From: Ascaris suum
Lineage: Eukaryota; Nematoda; Chromadorea; Rhabditida; Ascarididae
NCBI GenBank assembly: GCA_013433145.1
Contig: CM024169.1
Span: forward strand, 2,480,001 to 2,544,000
DNA length: 64,000 bases
Direction of reading: 5' to 3'
A program made the position numbers and the translations under genes. Numbering within the stretch: position 1 is the stretch's first letter; every line of letters starts with the position of its first letter. Below the pieces are notes generated by a model. It was not told the DNA's origin. It searched no databases and saw only the letters and a program-made list of their open reading frames with translations. Below, piece after piece: positions 1-17,075 of this stretch.

Positions 1-827
1 CTCACATAGAAAACAGAAAGTGAAAGATCGAAAGAAGGATAAGGACGGAGTTAATGATGCTCACCACAATCTTTTTATTCTTCCTCACCTGAGCGACCAG
101 TTTCATGGGACATAAAAAATGATAATGAATGCAAAAGCTATGCGCTTATCGATTAATTAAATCCATCAATCCCTCAAAACTGCTATAAAAGGTCCACCGT
201 TTTAGTGTTATTCGCCGTTTTATTTTTAACTGCAAGATGCATGGATACCTTTTCCTTCGTTTGAATGTCTCGAAAGTATAATCGATGCTGAGAGATTAAT
301 CGGAAATATGCTTATACTGCCAGGCAAAGCTATAGACACGCGAATACATAAGCATTTGTGAACAAACTGCTGTTCTGCCAAGAAAATTTGCCAAATAGGA
401 GAAAAAGTGAAATAATTGTGTGCAATAGAACGATGGTTTTATTGTATGAGGTTTCAAAGCGGCTCACGGAGATATGCATATGAAGATACTATGAAAGGAT
501 GATGTAATTATCTTACGTCTAAAGCACGCGACTTGATGACATTCGGCATTGAATTTTCTTGCTTTCGTATAAACGAAACTGAGAACGTTTTTGTGATTTC
601 CAGTGAAAATTGCTTATTTGCTGAATTATCGGGAGATTTCTTTCGGCTCATATCCTGCAGTAATCAATGGATTATTTCTTATTGGGTATTTTTTTTTTGT
701 ATGCTCATCATTTTCCATAGTTTTATAGTGGGCCTATAATCAAGGAGATGACATTTAAAATGGGCCAATTGTTTTTTACGATGTATAAATTTTGATCCTA
801 AAAGCTTTTTTTTGGCCTTATTCAAAG
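1..827. other. AT-rich upstream flank of the globin gene
   Basis: No exon can be supported here with confidence. The first recognisable globin exon begins with an incomplete codon, so a start exon should lie upstream. One option is the short ATG block at 265, which reaches a GTATAA donor at about 275 in a compatible phase. It is too short to trust. The remainder is AT-rich sequence with no clear acceptor and donor pair. Confidence 0.3.
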
Positions 828-3800
828 TGAAAAGTGGGACTTAGATGATGCTCTAATTGATGATAAACTATATTATAGGCTTGAATTCACAGAGCGGCAA
901 GTTGATCTCATGAAGAGGCATTGGAGCGAAACACTCATGGCACAGAGGAACGATATTTTCCATAAAGTGTGTGCTCGAGTTCAGTTTAATAGTTGAATTT
1001 CATCTCTAATCAAATTCGCTATGTCATAGCTTGGTTAAATTATTACTTGCAACCAATGTGCTCCTTTTACTCACCTCAATTCAATTACCTGTTTTAATTA
1101 TTCTACTCAAATTTCATTGCCGACTGTAGCATTTTTCATTTAGTTTACGAAAAAAGAATGTAGTTCGAGATTGTCATATGATTCCTGTGTCTAGCAGCTT
1201 CGCTGAATTTAACTAATCAGTGTGCGCGTTAATTACTCGGATGTGCAATTTGCATATTAGCATCGCCTTTTTTCAGCCGATGGTTCCAATCCAATCCTGT
1301 ATTTATAATCGTTAATCACATGCTTGCTGATCACTGGTTCCCCATCTTTTAAGTACTGTCGAACTGACCAGCCAAATTCATCAGTGAAACGTACATAGTA
1401 ATAAATTAATTTGAATGATTCAACTGTTTATGCGAAACTTCTACGGAAGTTTGTTTCTGGATCACTGCAAATTTGCATGAGGATGGCTCACTTTGCGGGG
1501 CTTTCGTTCAAGTGTATGCTTGCATGAAAATGCCTCCTTGTCTATCGGGAAGTTTCAGCTCATGAAGCACCGAAAATAAAAACTAAACACAGTTCATGCC
1601 AAATGAGGGACTCATGCGAATTTAATATGCTACTAAACGCTGTGAACTTCCAACTTTGCTCGCAAATGTAGAGATTTGTGAACTCTATTGAGAATGCCAC
1701 CTCCCATGTGCATTTTGCTTGAGATATACTCACAGAAAAACACACTTACAAGGATGTATTTGTTAGACTAGAGAAAGAAACTAACGCTGTAAGATGATTT
1801 GTTTCTTCGTTGCCTCCTCCAATGAAGCTGTTATTTCAAATGTCATAGGTGAACGTTTGCGAGCGCTAATGCTGCGCGATGGTGATTGCGCAGCTAAATG
1901 GCCAATAAAGAAGCATTTATTTTATTACTCTCATTCCCACGATTCTGTCTAATTGAGCCGTAAGAGAAAGTTTGATTTTGTGTGAGCGGAGCTAATCGAA
2001 TTGCCCTTATAACCAGTTCACTTTCCAGGCAATGCTAATGGCTATCGAATCAAGCCCAAAAATGAATGAGGTTATTGCTTGCCAACGATATTGCTATCGT
2101 GATCTCACTAAGTGGCCAAAGTTGAATAAACTCTGGTGAGTGAAACGATAATTAACGATTCATGACATAATTGAGTCATTTGCTGGCTGAAGGGCATTTT
2201 TTGTTGAAACGGAATAGTACACCACTCAAGCAATATATTTATAATCACTCATGAAGTGATCGGTGCAATTATCCTAATGTTACAAGGTCTTTCAAACCTA
2301 CTTGTAGCGGCAATATAGAAAATTGGCGACAAAAAAAAGTTAATATTGGCAGGGCAAATGCTTTTTGCCGAATAGTTTGATGAGTAAAGAAATCAGACGT
2401 ACAGTTATCGAGTCCACCTGCAAATTTTCAGAGATGTCGGTTCCCGCACTTCCGTTTGGCTAAAATCCTGCTGGCATATATTAGGAAGTAAATAATCTAA
2501 TCTATCGATTAAGTTGAAAATTTGGTTTATCAAAGAGAGTCATTTCCGTCATTGTCATGTCCGAAACTCCCGATTGTTGAGCTTCCGAAGAACTGAGCAT
2601 ACTTGAAAAGTCGGCTGCTCAACATCTGGGGATATGTGCAACTTGCGACCGATAGATACTAAGTGAATATTTTCGACGCCGAGATTCACAGTGGGTCTGC
2701 AAATTGGTTCATTTATTGCATCTGGGATCTTAAAAATACGCGGTCAGTAGGAACTAAGAGGGTTTAACGGATTCTGGGAGCGACCTTCGGAACCGGACTC
2801 ATGTGAGGTTTAATATCCATGGCTTCAATGCGATTGGATCTGTCGAGATCGCTCTTGCGACGGATAAGCAGAGCATGAGAAGACAGTCAGGGTTGGGGGG
2901 TGTGGAATGAAAGAAACACATTGCTGCATGAAGGAAAATCATATATTTGGTGTTTGCGATGCTCGGCACTGAAATTTTGGGAGCAGAGCGGATCTTCTGT
3001 GAGGAATGCGGGTATCGGGCAACTAAAGTTCCGACTCAAACATCTTTCAAACCAAAATTAGCATTTATGAATATGTATTTTCAGCCAAGCACAACAGGAA
3101 TTTTTTCGTCGTCTTATAATCGACCTTAACCTTGAACAGGATGAGGTTATTAAAGAAGCCACAAGACTTGGGAAGACGCATGCGTCGATGGCTCAGTACG
3201 GTCTTAAGCCACATTTCTTGGACATTTGGAATCAGCATTTCATGGTTAGATTGCATATTTCAACTTCTCTCAAACTCAACGTTAACGTACTTGAAGGCTT
3301 TTCACACTGAGCATTTTTGTTTTATTGTTTCTGAAGCATATCGAATAATATGAAAAGCGCATGCTAACATCAAGAAATTTTGAAATTAATCAACCTATCA
3401 ATCTCATGTTGTCGACATTAAGTGAACAGAAATTGATGTTAATAGTTTTGACTATTTTCTAGGCCACCATCAACAATGAGAGATTGTGACGAAGCAATTC
3501 AGCAATGTGGGTATTTTTCCGCGAAATTTTCAGTTTTTCGATTCATTATTGATAAGAAGGAGCCAAAAGACAACATCATGTTCATGGAGTTGACTACATC
3601 TCAGACAAAAAGCACACACACACACACAGCTGAATTGATTAATTTCATAGAGCTCTGAAATTTGTTGTTAGTGCGAGTGAATTCTGTGTGAAAAAGTGCC
3701 TCAGTAATAAACCACATGTCTAAGCAGATATGTTGCTGTGACTCAATAAAGCGGACAATCGTAACAAAAGCAGCCAACATGACATCATCCTTAGGTTGCC

Positions 3801-5297
3801 CTCAGCGCGATATCTGCTCTTCCACCTCTTTATGATCCTATAGCTATAAGAAAATAGAGTCATTATGTGAAATGAGCACAAATTTCTTAGCATCTTGAAT
3901 GCTGAGAGCTCCTCACAAATTTGACAGCCAGTGTAATAAGAGTGCCATTTCATAGTCAACTCATAACCACCAAGTAGAATTTGCAGCTCTGAATGCAGTG
4001 CCCCCCCCCCTTTTCTTCCCGCCCTCCGAGTTGGAACTTCATAATGTGCTTCAAAAACAGATATTTTGCAAAGCGCATAAAAATGCAGCAGTATAACAAA
4101 GAATTTGATGTGATATGCGATATTGCATTTCACACGATCCCAGGAGCCGTATTCATTGAGCACCTAAAAGAAGAAACTGGAAAACTTCAGGAAAATGCTC
4201 GGTTTCAAGCCGATTGCTTTCACAGATCCCAAGGCCATGATTTGTATTTGGGGTCAGGTGACGAATCGAACGGTTGCCTTGCACGACTGAAATATGGACT
4301 TTAAGCTGTCTTTGACTTTCGAGAATTTTTGCAGAAACTGAATACGCGTAAAGAATTGCTGCAAAGCGAACTAGATCAAAACATACTAAACAGGCATCCC
4401 TTCAGCAACTTTCGCAATATATCCTTCTTCACTGTGAATTTGCGTAGGCATACGCACACAGAACCACACGTACATCTCGCACCCTGCGATGAGGGGAGAA
4501 GAACGAGACTGAGACACCTGCGAATCCCCACTGCAAACGACATGACAATAATGGAAACCGTGGGTGCAAGCCAATTTTTCAGCTCATCCTTCTCGCCTCA
4601 AAAATTTTCTTCTCATTTCACTGTAGCGGCCTTACTGAGCAGCCGCACAAATGAAACGTTCGAAATTTCTGATAGTTTTCTGATAATCTTTCAAAAACTT
4701 CTGAAGTCTGAAAAATGCATGCTCGCACAAATTAAAGAAACGGGATTCCCCTATGGATCGCTTGGATGCGCTAATAAGTTTGTTCGGAAATTTTTTCAAT
4801 TTCAAAGTCTCATACCTCAAACAAATCTATTGTTTATCAATTTTCTAATGCAATTCTCTATGCATTTCGGCTACATTTCGAAGTCAAGTGAAACTTCCCA
4901 ATACGGTATGAGAGAATTTCCCCTATCACTACTCATATTTGAACAAACATAGAGCTGTTTCATGAAATTTCGCGAAAGCGCATTAGAACCTCATTGAAAT
5001 CGGAATTTGCTGTTGGAAAAAAAAAACGATGATTTACGACTATACTCTGAAGAACTTTAAAAAAAATGAACAACTTGGCCATGTTCGTCTCAATTAAAAA
5101 CCTACACCACAATTAATGTGCAATGCTAATTTTGAATCCATTGAATGCAGATTTTGCTGGAACGGTTGAGGATCGACGATGAATACGATAAACGCGAATA
5201 TTTGAGAGCATGGTCGACGTTGATCTCATTCGTTGTAGAATGGATGAACTATACGTATTCACGGGAAATGGAATTGAAGAGGAAAAATACTAAATGA
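828..5297 (+). CDS. nematode globin (GLB-type), split gene
   Basis: This is a haem-binding globin of the kind nematodes carry in many copies, probably intracellular. Exons seen: 828 or 835-966 (A helix, motif [13 protein letters not shown], donor GTGTGT); 2029-2135 (B/C helices, acceptor CTTTCCAG, donor GTGAGT); about 2781-2865 (E helix with distal His in FNIHG); 3140-3244 (F helix, proximal His in [15 protein letters not shown], then FLDIWNQHF); 5151-5297 (G/H helices, [18 protein letters not shown], stop TGA). Phases agree between exons 1 and 2 and between the last two exons. The donor of the E-helix exon is unclear: E7-to-F8 spacing (about 29 residues in globins) puts it near 2862-2866, where there is no GT. 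The start exon was not found. The globin family is secure; which paralogue it is, and whether it binds haem, are not known. Confidence 0.82.
4001..4010. repeat. C10 homopolymer
   Basis: Ten consecutive C in the last globin intron. It matches the poly-G runs elsewhere in the window and is a likely site of assembly or polymerase error. Confidence 0.9.
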
Positions 5298-5544
5298 ACA
5301 ACATATATTGTACATTTATTATTGTGCATTTGCTTTTTTTTGCCAACATTTGTGTGGAATAATCGTTTATAAATTAGAATTCATTCAAAAGATGATCGAT
5401 ATTTTCCATTTTGTAATGAACTATGAATGTAGCTTAGACGATTTGAAAATCGAATGAGAGAATCATAAATTTGCATGTTGCTATGTCTTTTCAAATAGTA
5501 GTTTTTCAAGCTTCTTTTAATACATCATGAAAGAAAACATCATT

Positions 5545-5564
5545 GGGGGGGGGGGGGGGGGGGG
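5545..5564. repeat. G20 homopolymer
   Basis: Twenty consecutive G, about 250 bp downstream of the globin stop codon. It contrasts sharply with the AT-rich surroundings. It could form a G-quadruplex, and its true length is uncertain in any assembly. Confidence 0.95.
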
Positions 5565-8500
5565 AAGTAATTTGTGATGCGTCATATACGTAAACTCAAG
5601 AAAAGAACATAAATAAACAATCATTGTCTACAAAATTTGTTTACAAAGGCTGAATGATTACTTGGAAGATAGTGTGCGTACGGTAGCGTTTGCTTGGTGA
5701 AGACCTATAGAATTTCTTCAAAGAAACAACTTCAAAATGACTACTTTAGCATGTAAAATTGGAAGAAAATGTGAGATCAAAGCGTTTCCACAGAGGGAAC
5801 AGATTTAACGTTATGGTCTAAGATGAGACAATCATTTCAACATCTGCAAATCACCGAATTCAAGTTTTTGTTTGCTTGTTGTATGTATTCTTTTTTTTTT
5901 TCGAGAATGAACTCCATGTATTTGTTGTAAACCAGCGTGCATATGCGCTATTCATGATTGAACGTTTCGACCTGTAGGTGCCAACGTCAATCAAGAATGC
6001 TGAAGCGTTGCATCAGGAAGAACTACTGCTGTGCGCTCATCTCTGTAACATCACTGCTACTGTCCATCTAAAAATGTACACTGTATTGTTCACTTATGAG
6101 TTCATTAGAGTATTTGATTTAACTTCATAAGAATTCACAGACCTCATCTCTGGGAAGCATTCCATCTGAGCTTCTCAGCTTGTTGTGATGGCTTTGAGCT
6201 TCTTCTTCCTGTCAATAGCAGCTGATATCGCAAAATGTTTTAAACCATATGAAAGAATTCTACGCAGTTAAATTCTTTCTTCGCTGAAAGATCGTCTATC
6301 ATAGAATTTCCAGTAATATAATGGCATTATGTCCACTGTTTTTTTTTTTCAATTACCTCCTTGATGAAGTAACAGAATTGTCAACAAGTGGCAGTGACCT
6401 TTACTCGTCACTTGATTGTAATAAAAGTTTCCATTTTGCTTCATTTTTATCTACCAACGCAAAAAAAATTCAGTTTCCGCTTTTCATCGTAAATCAAAAG
6501 CAATTTAAACGATGCACAATATAGCGCCATAAGCACTGAAACTTTACTGGCTGTTATGAACCGTTTCCTTTATTGGTTATATAGCTTGCATTATTACGAG
6601 AGAAAAACAGAGCGATGAATCTTGATCAGTGAAATCTTTCGATTATTGGGAGGAGAAGATATTAGTACGAGCAGCAGCGATTTACAAAAATAGTGGGTAA
6701 AAAGCCACTTTCCCCAGTGGGCTTAAGATGTTGACCTTGATGCGGTAATCTATGTATCCGATGTTTCAACGGCACTGATCACCTCAGCTTCGACTGTAAA
6801 GGATACAGAAGTACGAAGTGACTGAGTGCATGTGTCGGCACACTCATATAAAAACCAAGCACAAAAATTGCTTTAAAATTTCAGCCTTGGCTTTAACTTG
6901 ATTCCAAGCCAAATTTTCTATCAAATGGCACTAATCGAATTGTTTCTGAACTCTACCACATCCTTCATTTTCAGCAATAATGGCCACTCAAAACTTTTCT
7001 GATAGCTTTAGTTTACAGATGCATTTGCAGCACATTTTACTAGCACAAAATTTGGCAATAAGTAGCCCTCACGATATTCTTGAAAGCTTAGCACACTTAC
7101 AAATCTATTACTGTAGCACAATGCGGCCCAGTCTTCTCATTAACTTAGTCTGCCACTTAGTCTCAGTGGAAAAAGCCGCCGGGGATCGCTCTTCCACGTC
7201 ACATTCGCGACTGTGCGCAACGTGTACTGAGCTATTGCCATACCATTTCATGCACCATGGATAGATCCATAAAAATTGCCTAATGTGGTTCTTCTAACTG
7301 AGTTTATGCGCCATCTATAACTGTACTAATAAAAAGAAACAACCATCAGTGGTAGTCACTTAAGCGGTTCTTGAAGCACTTTTGAATATAGCGTTCACGC
7401 CGCTTCTTATAATACCTTGGAGGATTATATCCATGACAATTTTCTTAGCGCGTCATAACATCGCTGAATAAAATTTGAAGTGTCTGCTATGGGAATGTAA
7501 AAGATAACTATTACATGAATCCTTTAGAAGTATTGTATAAAGACCTAGTGCAGAAAGTCGCCTCAACTGTTTCTTTACCTGGATTTGTTCTTGCTCTTTA
7601 TATAATTGCCATGGCAACTCCCACAACATGTGATCTTTTATTGCTGCCCATATTTCATGGTATATGAAACACCTATTATATACTCCTACAGTAGCGTTGG
7701 CGTGAACCTTTCTTGCTCTAGCAATATCTTATATGTCATATCCTTAAATGCTTATAACAAAGGCTATAGTAGTTTCTTCCAGATTTTCAGCAGTGGAGTC
7801 GATTATCAATGACGGACAATGTTGTCCACATAGACACATGAACGAGTAATCTTATCGATATGCTTTTCAGCGATGATATTTTTATTTCACTCTAATTTAT
7901 TTGTTCATTGAGGAGGTGTTAAAATTGACATAAAATCACGATTGAAAATAAAGAGAAGTACGTATTAAGTGACTGAATCATTGCAAATAATACAGTAACT
8001 TAAAAGTTTTTCGGATCGAGAAAAGATAAAATCAATTCACAATGGTGATATTTTATCGATGAAAGTTGATATTGTAGACTTCATTTCCTCCAACAATGAT
8101 TCGTTTTGTTCTCAATCCATGTGCTTTCGCATTTACCGATATACCTTTTGCAATTAGTCGAATATTGATCTTCAACATAATCTGCAAAATTTTCCTTCAA
8201 AAAAAAAACAATTCTTCGATTCGATTAATCATGAATTCTTTGCGCTTTAATTTTGCAAACACAGTTCGCTAATGTCGAAATAATTCGACAAGCATAGAAA
8301 TATTTTGAGTGGCAAATCTCAGCTAATAAACGGTGATCTTTCAAAGCGACGAATGAAAATACGAAAAATTTTTCAAACTTTCGAGCTTATGATCGGAGTG
8401 GTGATATCATTATGCAAAAATATAGCATCAGAAAAATTAAAAAATTACACAATAATAAAAACAGATTTTCGCTGAGCGCTTTTCCAGGTCGAAAAAAACG

Positions 8501-8690
8501 AACCTTTACGGTCCATCAAAACTATCATTCGTTATTCTCGATTAAGCGTAAACAGAAGGGCATTTATCGCATCTTGAAGACCGTTCCCTTCCTGTATACT
8601 CTAAAGACCACTGAGATCGCAAACGTAAGAAAAGCCGCCTACCGCATTCTACAAGCATTCCTATTTAAAAATGCTTCTTTATTATTTCAG
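5565..8690. other. mostly non-coding interval with two weak exon candidates
   Basis: Two stretches could be 5' exons of the downstream plus-strand gene. At 6979 an ATG stands five bases after a strong TTCATTTTCAG acceptor, as in a trans-spliced start, and is followed by an open frame to 7264. At 8489-8625 a block lies between a CTTTTCCAG acceptor and a GTAAGA donor. Neither joins the exon at 8691 in a consistent phase, so both stay tentative. The rest shows no supported feature. Confidence 0.3.
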
Positions 8691-11600
8691 CTCTTCATCG
8701 AGCCATTCTTCGAAGAAAACTTTCGCGGAAGATGAATCACGACCTCTAGGTTAGAACTGGGTAAAATTGCTGACATTTCATTTTTTTACCTGAGGCTAAG
8801 GTTGGGAAGTTCTTGGGAGAAGCAATAGCATATGAATATTCGCGGAATAGGAAGATAACAAATGCACTCACTGTAAGATTATGAGCGGCAGTCGATTCAA
8901 TTACAATTGCGCTCGCATCGTTTACTTTCTGTTTTGTGGATCCCTGTCATTTCAATGAAATAATTGCAATTAAGACAGCCGCGAAAAAGGGATAAATGCG
9001 ATCTTGCAAGTAAGGTTTCGGTGTTGACATTCTAATATAAAAGAATTCTAGAGTGACCTATTACCTAAATGTCGTCCGAAAATGGCTGCTTTATTTTAAT
9101 TTCTTCAAATCGCACATAGATGTTAATCTTGCCATTGACAGATGTCGCACCCTCGAAAGATACTTCAATAGCAGAAGGATCCCGATACGTGTCGATGAAT
9201 ATGAGTACGTAGTGTGTAAAGGAATTTACGCTTGCATATATGAATATTTACTGAGATCAGAATTGAAGGCTCATATAGAAATTAGCCAAAAACGTTTAAG
9301 TATTAAGCAACGAGAAATCGTTAATGATGATTTTCAGTAAGCCCGTTAAAAGCTGACTCAATATATTCATGTAATGTTGTGGAACCCCGCTATTTCAGTA
9401 ATTGTGTGATAGAGATGCGACATCTTCCCCTACATGCGATGGACGTGAGCCTATCTCATTAGAAAATAATGAACGAATTCTAGTTGTGTTCAATTAATTC
9501 GTTGATGCATTGAGAGTGGTTCCAATGCAACAAATGGCTTAAAACTCCGGCTGGACGTACTTATAAATTTGCTTAAACGTTCGAACATATCGCATAGGCA
9601 GGAAGTACTATGCTTTTATTTGTTTCTCACCTCAGAGATGGTCATTCGTTAACACCACAATTTCAGCAGCAGTACTACACCATCCCTGTCATCGCAGTGG
9701 TAAATATTAATCAGAATTGCTACAACTCCTAATGTTTATAAGGACATGCCTAAATTTCGACTTAATCACTTGCAACAATTCAAAAAATATTTAACTCATT
9801 AATAAGAGTAATGGAGAACAAATGAGCCAGCCTTTACTTTTAGCATCGCTCCTAGTGAGGAGGACTTCATCGATGGCACAGTAAGTATGCTTGAGCTACG
9901 GCTGGAAAAAAACTTTTCATGTTTATACTTTTCGTACTTTCTTCTGCAAAAACACGAAACAAAAATGACCGCAAGAAGAAGAGAGAGAAGGGATCTGATT
10001 TTAGTGGCTAGTCCGGATGAACATCTATGCCAGATTTACTGCACCTTAGATACTTGTAGTGGCTAGTTTCTAAGGTACTTGACAACTAACAGTTCCCATG
10101 AAAACGGTTGATGCGAAATTCTTTCATACACTGTTGCAGCATCTACGCCTACTGCTTACCGTCGTGCTCGAATCAGCTCTATCATAACGGCTCCTTCGAG
10201 AAAACTTTGGGTGCTTGGCTAGTCGAGTTTGAGTGATCCTATCACTCGAACCGTGCTCAAAATTCCACTGTTGCATCAAGCGTTCCCAAATAGGGCTGGA
10301 TGGGATCTATATGGCATTTCAAAGCAAGTAAATAAATTCATCAAAAACTTAAAAACCACCATCCGTTCCTCGACGTTTCGACTCCAAAACAGAAGAAAAA
10401 TGAAAATTCAAAAGAAATTAAACAATTCGCAGCAGAAAGAATATCGTCAAAAGTAGTGAGTGAAGCGACTTACCGTGTAGTGGACGATGTTGTCAATGAT
10501 GAAGTTGATGATACTGATTTCGATCGAGATGAATGCGGTGTTTTACTACTTGAAGATGTGATCGTCTTTCCGATGCCTGAAATAACTTTCCAGAATTATC
10601 ATAAATGAGGAGGGATGAGAAATGACTAATATGCTCCTATATTAGAAAAATGGAAATTTGAAACGAAGTCACATCCGAATTTTTACCCACTCTACAATGT
10701 TAAAATTTCCTCTCCATAGAAAGTTTCCACCGTCCATTGTCAACGGCAATGCAACCAAGTATGTTAGATCACTAGAGACCACGCTTGTTATCCTGTGGAG
10801 AATGACTCTCGAGAATGCATTATATAAGAATCTCGAACCAAACCTCTATGTATGGCAGGTAGACATGCGATCGTTGCAACCAAAGAAGATGGTGGATTGA
10901 TTTAACGGATGCATAAAATTATTGTGAAGCCTCAGATACGCCAAATCTTCGCTAATTGCTTGGTGCATTCAAAAAATGCACCTTATCTAGACTTTTGTTC
11001 GATTTAAACTGATGCGAGTAGAATAGAACTACAGTAGTGGTTGGCTTTCGACAAAAAGTGATCTCTAATGGCGACAAAGTTCTGCCGGCAAAGTTCTCTC
11101 TTCTGCTTTCTACGACAAAATCAATGTCTGCCAACAGCATGTTTTAGGCTTAATCCGTGTTTGTAGATATTTTTGAGAGCTTTCATCAATGTCGCTAATT
11201 ATGACAAGCAAGAGAAATGGAGCCAGTGCTAGAGATTGTGAATATGTTATATATACTCAATGACAGCTGCAGATTAGGAACGAGTATTGCAAAGCGAGTT
11301 GACTATTTTGGTTTTCTGCTGTCTTGAATTGACGAAGTAAAAAAATACGCGTGGATCCACTCAGTTCCAAATCCAAAGGAGAAATAAGGCAGAAAGGGGC
11401 ATTTGCCAGCGTGATCCCATGTCGTGGAAGTCTTGGCATTGTGTAACGTTAAGGGAGAGCGAAATGTCACTAAATGAGGCAGATCTTGTCAGCGTTCCAT
11501 CCCACTCCACCTTTAGCGACGGCGGATAAGAAGATAGATTAGGAGCTGCGTTGCTAAAAAGGAAAAAAAAACCTCACGTAACTACTCACTAGCATTTGAT

Positions 11601-12153
11601 AAGAATAGCTCCATATCGGTGAACGAACATTGCAAAATTCGTTGCTTTGAGGCACGAGCTTAGACTGAACTCAACCTTATAAGAGTTCGAGAAACTAAAA
11701 AATCCTTACCATATGTGACCGAAAATAAGAATGCATCAATTAACAGTGGAAATTGATGAATTCCTATAGAGAGATGACGATATCTGCGACAGAATAGAAA
11801 AATACATCTTTCACCTTTAGTAACGACAGTGTATCGAAAAAAAAACCAACCGAAATTGACAGAGGTTAATCATTCAGCTCAACAAAAGAAAATATAGAAA
11901 AGAAATGTTATTGCAGATGAAAGCATAAATGCGTTGAAAAAAAATTTATAGAATATACCTTTGGAAGTATTCGGTGTCGACCGTAGCTCTCGACCTGACC
12001 CATTCTTACCGTTCTCATCTTAATTTGAACGAATCATTCTATTGTCTTGTTAAGGGATTGAACTCTGCTCAATTGAATGCTTCTGAGGCTGCTATACGCA
12101 AGATGTCGAGAAAATCAAATCAACCACTTAGTGCAGACAAGTCTAGAAAATGA
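8691..12153 (+). CDS. unrecognised multi-exon protein, 5' end missing
   Basis: Ten exons join in one frame for about 350 residues: 8691-8749, 9142-9208, 9667-9699 (33 nt), 9844-10055, 10140-10210, 10393-10557, 10646-10858, 11167-11225, 11365-11440 and 12055-12153 (stop TGA). The N-terminal part is Ser/Thr-rich and looks disordered. The middle has an acidic stretch (DDVVNDEVDD). The next two exons carry long amphipathic helices (for example SLETTLVILWRMTLENALYK) of the kind seen in helical-repeat scaffolds. The C-terminus is basic. I do not recognise the family. The reading of the last three exons is ambiguous: the exon at 11365 is also open in another frame to a TAA at 11527. A start codon was not found. 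Confidence 0.6.
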
Positions 12154-12428
12154 ATTTCAGCGATGCTTCTTTCAATATTCGAAAGCTTCATTCTTTTTAA
12201 CGGCGAGAGCATGCTGTTTTTTAACGGCTGGCGAGGCTGCTCTCAACGAAACACCCTTTACGAGGAATTTTGAGAACATTTTAATCGCTTCAGCAAAGAG
12301 CATGTGATCATATAATTATATTTTTCTATCCGATCACTATTTCCATTTAATAGATTAAAGTAGGCTTTTTGCATAGAAATTATACAATTGACGAGTCCAT
12401 ATATGTTCTTTAAAGGTAAAATATTGCT

Positions 12429-16540
<4,112 letters not shown>

Positions 16541-17059
16541 CACTTATATTCCAATCAATTTGATCGGTTATGCAAATGCTCCACAAATGATTCACTTTTG
16601 CCGAATGATTAGTGCAAGATGAAAAACTGACCGATTGTAAAACGCATGCAAATTTTCGGACACTTTCGAATATCTAACTCTCAATCATTTAATAACACCT
16701 TTCAAAATTAGAGGATCAACTTGAATATGATATAACAAACCTATGATGTACATTATACTCGCATATTCTCACAGTTTTGACTTCCATGCTTCTTGGATTG
16801 AAATGATACGTCAATCAGATAAACATATATATGCACATAAGCTTTTATCATCATGCTCTTTCAAACTCAAACTGGCAAAGGGGGCTATCAAAGATACTTT
16901 GTAAAAGACCCAATCCACTCGGTGCCTAATTTCCGCCTACAAATTAGAAGATAGATGGATATTTTGTTTTGCTTATGTTCTTCATATTCAATAATAGTTT
17001 ATTGGCCGCAAATCTCGTTGCTATTCAGCAGTTAGCATATTTCATGATTAATTCCCTAC

Positions 17060-17065
17060 TTTATT
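17060..17065 (-). terminator. poly(A) signal AATAAA
   Basis: AATAAA on the minus strand begins about 11 bases after the TAA stop of the gene at 17076-21296. Its position supports ending that gene there, and the TARE gene as a separate unit starting at 16540, about 520 bp further on. Confidence 0.6.
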
Positions 17066-17075
17066 TGGCCCTATC

